Position numbers and translations under genes: made by a program
Assembly (NCBI GenBank): GCA_904419785.1
Contig: CAJFSY010000017.1
Span: forward strand, 1 to 35,344
Direction of reading: 5' to 3'
Source of the DNA: an uncultured Neglectibacter sp.
GTDB lineage: Bacteria > Bacillota > Clostridia > Oscillospirales > Acutalibacteraceae
Length of the DNA stretch: 35,344 nt
Shown: one piece after another, positions 15,485 through 23,264 of the stretch
Position numbering within the stretch: the stretch's first letter is position 1
Layout: every line of letters starts with the position of its first letter
Notes under the pieces: generated by a model
The model's input: only the letters and a program-made list of their open reading frames with translations
The model's database searches: none
Told to the model about the DNA's origin: nothing

Positions 15485-18049
15485 TTGAAACTGACCCATC
15501 TCCGTACGAACCATTTAGAAACGCCCTTGGGGCTTTATATGGAGCATCCTGTGTTCTCATGGGTAGCGGAAGCCACCGGGGACAAAACACAGGCCGCCGC
15601 CCAGATCGTTGTAAAGAATCCCCATGGCGGGATTGTTTACGATACCGGCAAACAGGAAACCCTTTCCTCGCTGGGTACTGAAATCCCCATGGAGCTTCTG
15701 CCCCGCACCCGGTACCATTGGACCGTCACAGTTTGGGGCGACGGCGGCGACAGCGCCACGGCTTCATCCTGGTTCGAGACCAGCAAACGGCAAGAGCCAT
15801 GGCAGGCCCAGTGGATTACCGGGGACACGGATAATAAAGACACCCATCCTTTACTGGCCAAAGATTTCTCCCTGCCTGGCGAGATCGAATCCGCCAGGGC
15901 GTATGTCTGCGGGGTGGGCATCTACGAACTGGAGATAAACGGTAAAAAAGCCGGAGACGAATATTTACTGCCGGGCTATCATTGCTACGACTTCCAACTG
16001 GAATACCAAACTTTCGATATCACGGACCTGCTGCGCCAGGGTGAAAACACTCTTGGCCTTGCTTTAGGGCCTGGATGGTACAAAGGGGACATTATTTTTG
16101 AACGCTATCACGACCTGTATGGGGATACCATGCAAGCGATCTGTGAAGTGCATGTCATGATGAAGGACGGCTCAGAGCAAGTGGTGGTTTCTGACAACAC
16201 CTGGAAAAGCTATTCTTCCCCCGTCACATTCAGCAACATTTACGACGGAGAACACTATGATGCCCGCAAAGAAATTCCGGGATGGTCCCAGCCTGGATGC
16301 CCTGCCCCAGCCAAAGGTGTCCGCCCCGGAACAGAAAAACTGGAAAAGCTCACCGCCCGCAGGAATCCTAAAATCCTTAAAAAGCGCAGTTTCACACCCA
16401 AAGTCCTCCACACAAAGAAGGATGAGATCGTACTGGATTTCGGTCAAAACATTACTGGCTGGGTGGAATTCCATGTGTCCGAGCCTGCCGGCGCCGAAGT
16501 AGTGCTTTCCTATGGCGAAGTGCTGCAAGATGATTGCTTCTACCGGGACAACCTCCGTTCCGCTAAAGAAGAATACCGTTACATTTCCAACGGAGCCCCC
16601 GCCCATGTCCGGCCCCATTTCACGTTCTACGGCTTCCGCTATGTTAAGGTAGAAGGGGTATCCCATGTGCGGGCTGAGGATTTCACCGCCTGGCACATCC
16701 GCTCGGACGTAGACCCCATTGGTTCCATCATTACAGGGGATGAGCGGGTGAACCAGTTGTTCCACAACGCTATGTGGGGCCAGTTCGACAACTTCCTGGA
16801 TGTGCCCACCGACTGTCCCCAGCGCGACGAACGTCTTGGCTGGACCGGCGACGCGGCAATCATCTCCGCCACAGCTTGCAAGAACCTGTATATGCCCGCG
16901 TTTTTCCACCACTTCATCCATAACGTAGAGATGGAGCAGAATTATTACGGCGGGTCTGTCCCCTTCTTCGTGCCTGCGCCTAAAACTCCTGATGAGCAGG
17001 ACGCTTTCTGGCTTAGCGGAAACCCGGAAGGCTGCGCCATCTGGAGTGACGTTGCTACCATGATGCCATGGGCTGTTTATGAAAATTACGGTGACCTCAC
17101 TTTGCTGCGGGAAGAATACCCCGTAATGAAAAACTGGGTGGAACATATCCGTAAAGACGATGAAGCGGACGGCGGGAGAGGTTTGTGGCTGCGGGGAAGG
17201 CAGCTGGGCGACTGGCTGGCGCTGGACCGTGAGGACGGCGACACCCAAAACCCCTTTGGCGCCACCGATTTGGCCTATACCGCTACAGCGTTCTACTACT
17301 ACTCTTCCCAGCTGACCGCAAAAGCGGCAAAAGCCCTTGGATATGCGGAAGACCAAAGAGAATACGAAGGGCTGTGCGATAAAATTAAAGCTACCTTCCT
17401 TGAGGAATATTTCACTCCCGACGGCTCTTTGAAAATCCCGGTAACGCAGACCGCTTGCGTGCTTTCCCTGTTCTTCGGGCTGTATCCAGAAGGAAAACGG
17501 GACGCGGTGCTCTCCCAGCTGAAAGAACGCATCGAGGCAAGGAACATGCATCTTGACACTGGGTTTTGCGGCACGCCTTTCTTATGCCGCGCCCTTTCTG
17601 ATAACGGCGCCAACGACCTGGCCTACACCCTGTTTTTGAACGACGATCTCCCCAGCTGGCTGTATGAGGTCAAAATGGGCGCTACAACAGTGTGGGAACG
17701 CTGGAATTCCATCCTGCCCGACGGCTCGATCAGCGGCACTGGCATGAACAGCCTGAACCATTACGCTTATGGTTCCATCGTAGATTGGATGTACCGGAAC
17801 CTCTGCGGCCTAAACCCTGTGGAAGAAGCACCTGGCTATAAAAAAGCCATTATCCGCCCCATGCCCGACCAACGCATTCCCTGGGCCAAGCTTCGGCTTG
17901 ACACCGCTTCTGGTGAATACCGTGTGGAATGGCGCTGGCAAGATGGAGAGCTCCACGGTTGTGTGACTGTACCGTTTGACTGTCAGGCAGCGCTTTTCCT
18001 TCCCGATGGCAGCGAGCACACACTGCTTCCAGGAACTTTCGTCTTTTAA
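15485..18049 (+). CDS. Alpha-L-rhamnosidase, glycoside hydrolase family 78
   Basis: Cleaves terminal alpha-L-rhamnose from plant glycosides or rhamnogalacturonan fragments. It has 854 residues and no signal peptide, so is cytoplasmic. Order of parts: N-terminal fibronectin-like domain (about 1-95), carbohydrate-binding beta-sandwiches (about 100-410), (alpha/alpha)6 catalytic barrel, and a C-terminal beta domain. The family signature DCPQRDERLGWTGDA starts at Asp443 and contains the likely general acid Glu449; the general base is probably Glu738 (TTVWERW). The start is a TTG with AAGGAGG upstream. It is the second gene of an operon with a cytidine-deaminase-like gene and ends at a strong terminator. 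Confidence 0.95.
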   Translation: MKLTHLRTNHLETPLGLYMEHPVFSWVAEATGDKTQAAAQIVVKNPHGGIVYDTGKQETLSSLGTEIPMELLPRTRYHWTVTVWGDGGDSATASSWFETSKRQEPWQAQWITGDTDNKDTHPLLAKDFSLPGEIESARAYVCGVGIYELEINGKKAGDEYLLPGYHCYDFQLEYQTFDITDLLRQGENTLGLALGPGWYKGDIIFERYHDLYGDTMQAICEVHVMMKDGSEQVVVSDNTWKSYSSPVTFSNIYDGEHYDARKEIPGWSQPGCPAPAKGVRPGTEKLEKLTARRNPKILKKRSFTPKVLHTKKDEIVLDFGQNITGWVEFHVSEPAGAEVVLSYGEVLQDDCFYRDNLRSAKEEYRYISNGAPAHVRPHFTFYGFRYVKVEGVSHVRAEDFTAWHIRSDVDPIGSIITGDERVNQLFHNAMWGQFDNFLDVPTDCPQRDERLGWTGDAAIISATACKNLYMPAFFHHFIHNVEMEQNYYGGSVPFFVPAPKTPDEQDAFWLSGNPEGCAIWSDVATMMPWAVYENYGDLTLLREEYPVMKNWVEHIRKDDEADGGRGLWLRGRQLGDWLALDREDGDTQNPFGATDLAYTATAFYYYSSQLTAKAAKALGYAEDQREYEGLCDKIKATFLEEYFTPDGSLKIPVTQTACVLSLFFGLYPEGKRDAVLSQLKERIEARNMHLDTGFCGTPFLCRALSDNGANDLAYTLFLNDDLPSWLYEVKMGATTVWERWNSILPDGSISGTGMNSLNHYAYGSIVDWMYRNLCGLNPVEEAPGYKKAIIRPMPDQRIPWAKLRLDTASGEYRVEWRWQDGELHGCVTVPFDCQAALFLPDGSEHTLLPGTFVF

Positions 18050-18074
18050 CAAACAGATCACTTTTAAATAGAAT

Positions 18075-18111
18075 AAAAAAATGGGCTGGCAAATCGCCAG
18101 CCCATTTTTTA
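18075..18111. terminator. Bidirectional terminator after the rhamnosidase gene
   Basis: ATGGGCTGGC (18081-18090), 5-nt loop, GCCAGCCCAT (18096-18105), with A's before and T's after. It also stands at the 3' end of the minus-strand lipoprotein gene. Confidence 0.92.
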
Positions 18112-18123
18112 TGTTGGTTTAGC

Positions 18124-18351
18124 TTATTCAGCAACGGAAGAAGTGGCCTCTTCAGAAACTACAGAAGAACCGTCCTCAGCAGCGCTGCTGTCCTCAGAAG
18201 TGCTGGAATCGGTAGTGCCTGCCTCAGACACAACAGAAGAAGTGCCAGCAGTAGAGGAAGTGCCGCTGGTGGAGCTGTTGCTGTCGCCGCCGCAAGCAGC
18301 CAAGCTCAGAGCCAGCATCAAAACCATAACAGAAGCAATAATTTTTTTCAT
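18124..18351 (-). CDS. Small Ser/Thr/Glu-rich lipoprotein
   Basis: A predicted membrane-anchored lipoprotein of 75 residues. Residues 1-20 form a type II signal peptide with lipobox LAAC, lipidated Cys20. The mature part of about 55 residues is almost entirely Ser, Thr, Glu, Ala and Val (for example TSGTSSTAGTSSV) and has no recognisable fold, more like a spacer or short mucin-like tail. AAAGGGG stands upstream of the ATG. It is alone between terminators. It could be the start of a larger lipoprotein that has lost its domain, but no continuation is visible in other frames. Function unknown. Confidence 0.75.
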   Translation of the reverse strand: MKKIIASVMVLMLALSLAACGGDSNSSTSGTSSTAGTSSVVSEAGTTDSSTSEDSSAAEDGSSVVSEEATSSVAE

Positions 18352-18687
18352 TTTTAGTTTCCCCTTTGATAATAAAAATTGCTCCAGGTATCCTTTCCCA
18401 AAAGGATAGGTTACCTTTTGCCACCGGATAACATTGTACCCGGCTGATTAACGATACTGAGTGTAAGAGGAATTTATTACAAAGAAACCATGCAATTCTT
18501 TACGAATTTCTTACAAATGATAGCATGATTATAAACAACGTTTCCATAAGTTAATTGTGCAATTAGTCAGTTTTATTTTTGTATTTCCCAAATTTCCTTA
18601 AATTATCATTTTCCTCCAAAACATAAATTAGTATACATAATTCGCAATATCCTAAATTATGTAAAATCTTGTAGAAAAAACTAAATT
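18352..18687. other. AT-rich intergenic region
   Basis: No gene was found. On the minus strand the lipoprotein leader contains a hairpin TATCCTTT/AAAGGATA (near 18389-18408), and a TACAAT -10-like box (complement about 18434-18439) that lacks a good -35. A TAATTG/CAATTA inverted repeat is at 18552-18565. The stretch is markedly richer in A and T than its surroundings. Confidence 0.5.
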
Positions 18688-18724
18688 AAAAAATGGACCG
18701 TTAGAAGCCCCCTTCCAACGGTCC
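18688..18724 (-). terminator. Intrinsic terminator of the flavin reductase-rubredoxin gene
   Basis: Minus-strand GGACCGTT (complement 18717-18724) pairs with AACGGTCC (complement 18695-18702), followed by A and six T (complement 18688-18693). Confidence 0.85.
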
Positions 18725-18733
18725 GTTATGTTG

Positions 18734-19405
18734 TCATTTTTTTCGAACAAACGCCTTTTTCGGCATCTTGCAGATAGGACAAGTCCAATCCGGCGGAAGT
18801 TCCTCAAAGCCAAAGTTGGGATCCTGATACACATAACCGCACACGGAACAAACAAAGCTTTCCCCGCTGCTCTTATCAAAAGTATGGGCAGGCGGAAGAT
18901 AGGTGGGCGAAGTTTTGGGCGAAACACCGCTCATATGCTCCACATAATAGTGATATGTCATGGGAGTGCCCACTGCCACGTCGCTTCCCGCGGTGATCTC
19001 TGCCACGAATACCACCTGGTCTTTTGTCTCCATCTTGTCTTTTACCCTGCACAAAAACCAGCAGCAAGTATTCTCTTTCACCACAGGCACACCTTCGATC
19101 AATACCTTATGGCGGATATTTTCCAGCTTGTTGGTGCTTCGCCCGGAAACGAATCCCAAAGCGCCGATCACCGTCGCGGGAGTGGCTTCCGACAGCACGG
19201 AGATTGTGAAAATGCCTTCTTTCTCGATGCACTGGCAGCTGTAGTTGGCCTTGTTCATAGCCACCGTCACCAAAGGCTGCTCTGATGGCGTTGCTTTGGA
19301 TATCTGCATCACCGTATTGACGATGCAGGCGTTTGGCTTTTCGCCATCCTTTACGCCAATAGCGTACATTCCATAGGAAAGATTTCCCAGAACCAATGGT
19401 TTCAC
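18734..19405 (-). CDS. Flavin reductase-rubredoxin fusion (high molecular weight rubredoxin, Hrb type)
   Basis: An FMN-binding split-barrel flavin reductase domain (about residues 1-165, [22 protein letters not shown] near the start) is fused to a C-terminal rubredoxin (about 180-220) with iron ligands in VCSVCGYVY and [10 protein letters not shown]. In acetogens and clostridia such Hrb proteins pass electrons from NAD(P)H to flavodiiron proteins that reduce oxygen or nitric oxide; the family role is known, its use here is inferred. The GTG start at 19405 has AGAGAGG upstream and gives 223 residues; the frame extends to 19459 without a better start. It lies 50 bp after rarA and may be cotranscribed with it. 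No flavodiiron protein is in the window. Confidence 0.9.
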   Translation of the reverse strand: MKPLVLGNLSYGMYAIGVKDGEKPNACIVNTVMQISKATPSEQPLVTVAMNKANYSCQCIEKEGIFTISVLSEATPATVIGALGFVSGRSTNKLENIRHKVLIEGVPVVKENTCCWFLCRVKDKMETKDQVVFVAEITAGSDVAVGTPMTYHYYVEHMSGVSPKTSPTYLPPAHTFDKSSGESFVCSVCGYVYQDPNFGFEELPPDWTCPICKMPKKAFVRKK

Positions 19406-19455
19406 TGTTGGTACCTCTCTTTCTCGAATAGTCCTTACCTCTATCATACAAGCTT

Positions 19456-20727
19456 TCAAGACCCATTATGCTTGATCTTGTCCCAATAAGCCCGAAAACT
19501 TTGCTCCGTCTTGTTATCCCCATATTCATAGTAGCGGGCCCCTAAAAGGGAATCTGGCAGATACTGCTGGGGCAGCCAGTGATGGGGCGCGTCATGGGGA
19601 TATTGATAGAACTGGCCTTTCCGCTCCACTTCGGCGCCGTCGAAATGCTTGTTCTGCAAATTGCGGGGCACCGGCCCCCCTTTTCCAGCCCGGATATCCG
19701 CTACCGCTTTATCTAAAGCTGTATACGCTGAATTGGATTTTGGCGCCAGGCTCACAAGCACCGCGGCATCTGCCAAGGGGATGCGCGCCTCGGGCAATCC
19801 CATCATCATAGCGGAATCTACAGCCGCTTTCACAATGGGGATGATCTGCGGCCAAGCCAGCCCTACATCTTCACAGGCGCAGACCAGAAGCCGCCTGCAC
19901 GCCGAAGGCAAGTCCCCCGCTTCCAAAAGCCTGCCCAGATAATACACCGCCCCATCCGGGTCCGAACCCCGCATGGATTTCTGGAACGCCGACATCAAGT
20001 CATAATGCTCGTCGCCGTTTTTATCATAACGCATAACGCTTTTCTGGGTAAGTTCCTGGGCGCTCTCCAAAGTGACTTCTACCGCCGGCCCGCCAACATC
20101 ACAAGCCAACGTGGAAAGTTCCACGGCATTCATGGCTTTGCGCACATCGCCTCCACAAGCCGCAGCAATATGCCTGCACACGCCCTCTTCCGGCAGGATG
20201 GGCCTGCCTTGCTCTTGAGACAAGAACTGGAAAGCCCTGTTCACCGCTTTCTCAATGTCCTCCCTGCCTACAGGTTTGAACTCGAACACCGTGCTGCGGC
20301 TGAGGATGGCGTTATAGACGTAGAAATACGGGTTCTCCGTAGTGGAAGCAATCAACGTGACACTGCCGTTCTCAATGAATTCCAAAAGGGTCTGCTGCTG
20401 TTTCTTATTGAAATATTGGATCTCATCCAGATACAGCAGCACGCCGCCAATGCCCTCGAACGTATTGGTAGCGGCTACAGCCTCTTTGATATCGACGGTA
20501 GAGGCGGTGGTGCCATTGAGTTTTACAAGATGCCGCTGTGTATTGCGGGCTATAATGGAAGCCACCGTAGTTTTCCCTACTCCGGAGGGGCCATAAAACA
20601 CCATGTTCGGTATCTCTCCAGATTGGAGAATCTGCCTCAACGCCCTGCCGGGGGCCAAAAGATGCTGCTGGCCCACTACCTCGTCCAATGTAGCCGGTCG
20701 AATCCGGTCCGCTAAAGGCGCTGTCAT
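19456..20727 (-). CDS. rarA: Replication-associated recombination protein A (RarA/MgsA)
   Basis: AAA+ ATPase related to clamp-loader subunits, human WRNIP1 and yeast Mgs1, acting at stalled or collapsed replication forks. It has 423 residues: Walker [10 protein letters not shown] near residues 46-54, Walker [11 protein letters not shown] with the trailing [10 protein letters not shown] typical of RarA, sensor 1 in ASTTENPYF, and the C-terminal tetramerisation domain ([11 protein letters not shown], then [13 protein letters not shown]). The ATG at 20727 has a G-rich ribosome binding site. Its promoter is flanked by palindromes, one resembling a LexA box. Confidence 0.95.
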   Translation of the reverse strand: MTAPLADRIRPATLDEVVGQQHLLAPGRALRQILQSGEIPNMVFYGPSGVGKTTVASIIARNTQRHLVKLNGTTASTVDIKEAVAATNTFEGIGGVLLYLDEIQYFNKKQQQTLLEFIENGSVTLIASTTENPYFYVYNAILSRSTVFEFKPVGREDIEKAVNRAFQFLSQEQGRPILPEEGVCRHIAAACGGDVRKAMNAVELSTLACDVGGPAVEVTLESAQELTQKSVMRYDKNGDEHYDLMSAFQKSMRGSDPDGAVYYLGRLLEAGDLPSACRRLLVCACEDVGLAWPQIIPIVKAAVDSAMMMGLPEARIPLADAAVLVSLAPKSNSAYTALDKAVADIRAGKGGPVPRNLQNKHFDGAEVERKGQFYQYPHDAPHHWLPQQYLPDSLLGARYYEYGDNKTEQSFRAYWDKIKHNGS

Positions 20728-20774
20728 GGAGTTTCCCCCCTTCGTTTCGTATAAAAACTACAGTTTCTTCGTAT

Positions 20775-20803
20775 AGTATATCATTTTGCGCCATAAAGCG
20801 CAA
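20775..20803 (-). promoter_or_regulatory. Promoter of rarA
   Basis: Minus-strand TTGCGC (complement 20798-20803), 17 nt, TATACT (complement 20775-20780). The -35 forms one arm of a perfect TTGCGC/GCGCAA inverted repeat (20786-20803). Confidence 0.6.
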
Positions 20804-20810
20804 CCGTTTT

Positions 20811-20826
20811 GAACAAATGTTTGTTC
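20811..20826. promoter_or_regulatory. LexA-box-like palindrome upstream of rarA
   Basis: GAACAAA, two bases, TTTGTTC: a perfect 7-bp inverted repeat. Within it GAACAAATGTTT fits most of the Gram-positive LexA box GAAC-N4-GTTC pattern. It sits just upstream of the rarA -35, a plausible place for DNA-damage control, but other dimeric regulators bind similar sites. Confidence 0.45.
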
Positions 20827-20831
20827 ACTAT

Positions 20832-20864
20832 TTAAAAGAAAAACCGCTGGAATCTCTCCAACGG
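20832..20864 (-). terminator. Intrinsic terminator of glyA
   Basis: Minus-strand CCGTTGG (complement 20858-20864) and CCAGCGG (complement 20844-20850) form a stem with one G-T pair around a 7-nt loop, followed by TTTTTCTTTT. Confidence 0.85.
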
Positions 20865-20905
20865 CCTTTCCTATTTTAGAATCCGGATAAAGCCCGGCTT
20901 CTCTT

Positions 20906-22168
20906 TTACTGATAAAGGGGATACTTTTTGCAAATCGCTTCCACACGGGCGCGGATGGAGCCGACTTTTTCATCAAATCCATCCTCCATAGCCAACGCGA
21001 TGCAAGCGGCGATCTCGTCCATATCCGCTTCCACCAAACCACGGGTGGTCACTGCTGGGGTGCCCAGCCGCACACCGCTGGTGGTGAAAGGACTGCGCTT
21101 CTCGCCGGGGACCGTATTCTTGTTGGCAGTGATATACACTTCATCCAAGCGGCGCTCCAGTTCTTTGCCCGTCAGTTCCATATCTGTCAAATCGATGAGC
21201 ATCAAATGGTTATCCGTTCCGCCGGACACCAGCTTTACGCCCCGGTCTAACAGACCTTTTGCCAAAGCGGCGGCGTTTTTTACCACTTGTTCCCCATAGG
21301 CTTTGAACTCCGGCTGAAGAGCTTCTCCCAAACAGACAGCCTTCGCGGCAATGACATGCATCAAAGGGCCTCCCTGTGTTCCGGGGAAAATCGCCTTGTC
21401 GATCTGCTTGGCAAATTCCTCCTTGCACAGGATCATGCCGCCGCGGGGCCCACGAAGGGTCTTGTGCGTGGTAGTGGTTACCACGTGAGCGTAAGGCACC
21501 GGGTTCTGATGACAGCCCGCCGCCACCAAACCAGCGATATGAGCCATATCCACCATCAGATACGCTCCGCAGGCATCGGCGATCTCGCGGAACTTCTGAA
21601 AATCAATGGCCCTGGGATAAGCGCTGGCCCCAGCCACAATCAGCTTGGGCTTTACTTCCATAGCCTGCTCCATCAACTTGTCGTAGTCGATGCGCCCAGT
21701 TTCCGGGTCTACGCCATAAGCCACAAAATGATACAGCGCGCCAGACATGTTCACCGGAGAACCATGGGTCAAATGGCCGCCCTCGGAAAGGTTCATGCCC
21801 AATACTGTGTCGCCAGGCTGCAACAGGGCAAAATATACCGCCAGATTTGCCTGTGCGCCGGAGTGGGGCTGCACATTAGCGTGTTCCGCCCCAAACAGCT
21901 TGCAGGCACGGTCCCTGGCAATATCTTCCACGATATCCACACACTGGCAGCCGCCATAGTAGCGCTTGCCGGGATACCCTTCCGCGTATTTGTTGGTAAG
22001 CACCGTTCCCATCGCGGCCATCACCGCCGGAGAGACGATATTCTCCGAAGCGATCAGTTCCAGGTTCCGCTGTTGGCGGGCGAATTCCTTTTCCATGGCC
22101 TGGCCTACTTCCGGATCTTTCCCCGCCACAAAGCCAAGGGTATCCATCAAATCGTTAAACATGGGCAT
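20906..22168 (-). CDS. glyA: Serine hydroxymethyltransferase GlyA
   Basis: A PLP enzyme that interconverts serine and glycine and loads one-carbon units on tetrahydrofolate. It has 420 residues from the ATG at 22168 ([11 protein letters not shown]), with AAAGGAAG upstream; an ATG two codons later is also possible. The PLP lysine is Lys236 in [14 protein letters not shown]. Other family landmarks are [34 protein letters not shown] and [12 protein letters not shown]. Single gene with its own promoter and terminator. Functionally it belongs with FolC in one-carbon metabolism, though no ZTP riboswitch was seen in this leader. Confidence 0.97.
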   Translation of the reverse strand: MPMFNDLMDTLGFVAGKDPEVGQAMEKEFARQQRNLELIASENIVSPAVMAAMGTVLTNKYAEGYPGKRYYGGCQCVDIVEDIARDRACKLFGAEHANVQPHSGAQANLAVYFALLQPGDTVLGMNLSEGGHLTHGSPVNMSGALYHFVAYGVDPETGRIDYDKLMEQAMEVKPKLIVAGASAYPRAIDFQKFREIADACGAYLMVDMAHIAGLVAAGCHQNPVPYAHVVTTTTHKTLRGPRGGMILCKEEFAKQIDKAIFPGTQGGPLMHVIAAKAVCLGEALQPEFKAYGEQVVKNAAALAKGLLDRGVKLVSGGTDNHLMLIDLTDMELTGKELERRLDEVYITANKNTVPGEKRSPFTTSGVRLGTPAVTTRGLVEADMDEIAACIALAMEDGFDEKVGSIRARVEAICKKYPLYQ

Positions 22169-22202
22169 TGACTTCCTTTCTCTATAGATAATTAAAATAA
22201 CG

Positions 22203-22286
22203 TTGGCAAAAACCCGTTCTATCGCCCTCGTTTGCCAAAACAAAAATGCTGTTTTGATTATATCAGATTTCCAGCCTTCCTGACAA
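22203..22286 (-). promoter_or_regulatory. glyA promoter and leader hairpin
   Basis: Minus-strand TTGTCA (complement 22281-22286), 18 nt, TATAAT (complement 22257-22262). The leader then forms an 8-bp hairpin, TTGGCAAA (complement 22231-22238) with TTTGCCAA (complement 22203-22210), around a 20-nt loop. The promoter is well supported; a role for the hairpin is not. Confidence 0.7.
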
Positions 22287-22329
22287 GCTTTCTATAGGAA
22301 TTGTCTAAAGAAAGTAACTGATCATTCCC

Positions 22330-22414
22330 CAAGCCATGAATCTGCCTCTTAACATGGGGCTAACGCTAAAACCCATCAGGAAGGTGAGGCCACAAGATCG
22401 CCTGCTTGAAAAAT
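22330..22414 (-). ncRNA. Candidate structured small RNA between glyA and nth
   Basis: A long nested hairpin can form. On the minus strand it runs CAAGC, AUCU, GCCUC, AUGGG on the 5' side and CCCAU, GAGGC, AGAU, GCUUG on the 3' side, with internal loops between helices, over 22330-22408. A minus-strand promoter at 22421-22449 would start transcription near 22414, directly before the first helix. No T run follows the hairpin closely. It does not match the 6S, SRP, tmRNA, glycine or THF riboswitch patterns as far as I can judge. The same pairing exists on the plus strand, so the strand call rests on the promoter. Confidence 0.4.
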
Positions 22415-22420
22415 TCTTAT

Positions 22421-22449
22421 CCTATAGCGTATCCGCCCGGCCTTGTCAA
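22421..22449 (-). promoter_or_regulatory. Minus-strand promoter of the candidate small RNA
   Basis: TTGACA (complement 22444-22449), 17 nt, TATAGG (complement 22421-22426). Its -35 overlaps the -35 of the divergent nth promoter, so the two may compete for polymerase. Confidence 0.55.
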
Positions 22450-22471
22450 GACAAAGGATGTGGAGTACAAT
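22443..22471 (+). promoter_or_regulatory. Promoter of nth
   Basis: TTGTCA (22443-22448), 17 nt, TACAAT (22466-22471), about 35 nt before the ATG. Confidence 0.7.
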
Positions 22472-22506
22472 AGGAAGCGTGAAATCCCACGGAAAGGAGC
22501 CTTTTC

Positions 22507-23202
22507 ATGACGAAAAAAGAACTGGCGCTGCTGGCGGTAGAAGCTTTGAAGAAAGAGTATCCAGAAGCCATCTGCTCGCTGGAATACCAAGACCCCCTCC
22601 AGCTTTTGATCGCCACACGGCTTTCCGCGCAATGTACCGACGCCCGGGTGAACATGGTCACCCCCGCCCTTTTTGCCCGCTTCCCCACCTTAGAGGCTTT
22701 TTGCGAAGGCACAGAAGAAGAAATCGGGGAATTGATCCGTTCCTGCGGGTTTTATAAGATCAAATCAAAAGATATTTTGGCGGCATGTAAAATGATTCGT
22801 GATGAGTTCGGCGGCCGTGTACCCGATACGATCGAAAAGCTGACCCAGCTGCCGGGCGTGGGCCGCAAAACCGCTAATCTGGTGGTAGGGGACATCTATG
22901 GGAAACCCGCCGTAGTGACAGACACTCACTGCATCCGCATCACCGGCAGGCTGGGACTGACGAAAAACACCGTCCCGGTCAAGGTAGAGGATGACCTGCG
23001 GGCCGTACTCCCGCCGGAAGAGTCCAACGACTTTTGCCACCGGCTGGTGCTCCACGGCCGTGCCGTCTGCACCGCCCGCCGGGCATACTGCGAAAATTGC
23101 TGCATGGCCTCCTTTTGCAAAAAAGTTGGAGTAGGCCCTGGCGGCGAAAAAAAGGAACCCCGAAAAAAATCCCCCGCGAAAACAAAAAAGGAAACCTCTT
23201 GA
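22507..23202 (+). CDS. nth: Endonuclease III (DNA glycosylase/AP lyase)
   Basis: Base-excision repair enzyme that removes oxidised pyrimidines and nicks the abasic site. It has 231 residues. The helix-hairpin-helix is LPGVGRKTAN with catalytic Lys121, followed by catalytic Asp139 (VVTDTHCIR). The [4Fe-4S] ligands have the exact C-X6-C-X2-C-X5-C spacing: Cys188, 195, 198 and 204. The catalytic core ends about residue 207; the remaining 24 residues are a Lys/Pro-rich tail (KKEPRKKSPAKTKKETS) not seen in the E. coli enzyme, perhaps for DNA contact. AAAGGAG precedes the ATG. Confidence 0.96.
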   Translation: MTKKELALLAVEALKKEYPEAICSLEYQDPLQLLIATRLSAQCTDARVNMVTPALFARFPTLEAFCEGTEEEIGELIRSCGFYKIKSKDILAACKMIRDEFGGRVPDTIEKLTQLPGVGRKTANLVVGDIYGKPAVVTDTHCIRITGRLGLTKNTVPVKVEDDLRAVLPPEESNDFCHRLVLHGRAVCTARRAYCENCCMASFCKKVGVGPGGEKKEPRKKSPAKTKKETS

Positions 23203-23229
23203 CTTAAAGTATAGTTCATCCCTTATACT
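23199..23229 (+). promoter_or_regulatory. Promoter of the DUF362 gene with inverted repeat
   Basis: TTGACT (23199-23204) overlaps the nth stop codon; TATACT (23224-23229) follows after 19 nt, longer than usual. AGTATA (23208-23213) and TATACT (23224-23229) form an inverted repeat whose right arm is the -10. Confidence 0.5.
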
Positions 23230-23264
23230 GGAAAAAGTTTTGTCATTGTCTTGGAGGAATTATC

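Noticed and set aside
16172-17551. 459-codon open frame on the minus strand
   Set aside because: Antisense to the GH78 gene, which has intact catalytic motifs; no domain or start signal.
22169-22440. Second ZTP or glycine riboswitch in front of glyA
   Set aside because: The conserved ZTP elements (a CTGGGCA-type block after a GGTGG/CCACC stem) and the glycine aptamer core are absent in this leader.
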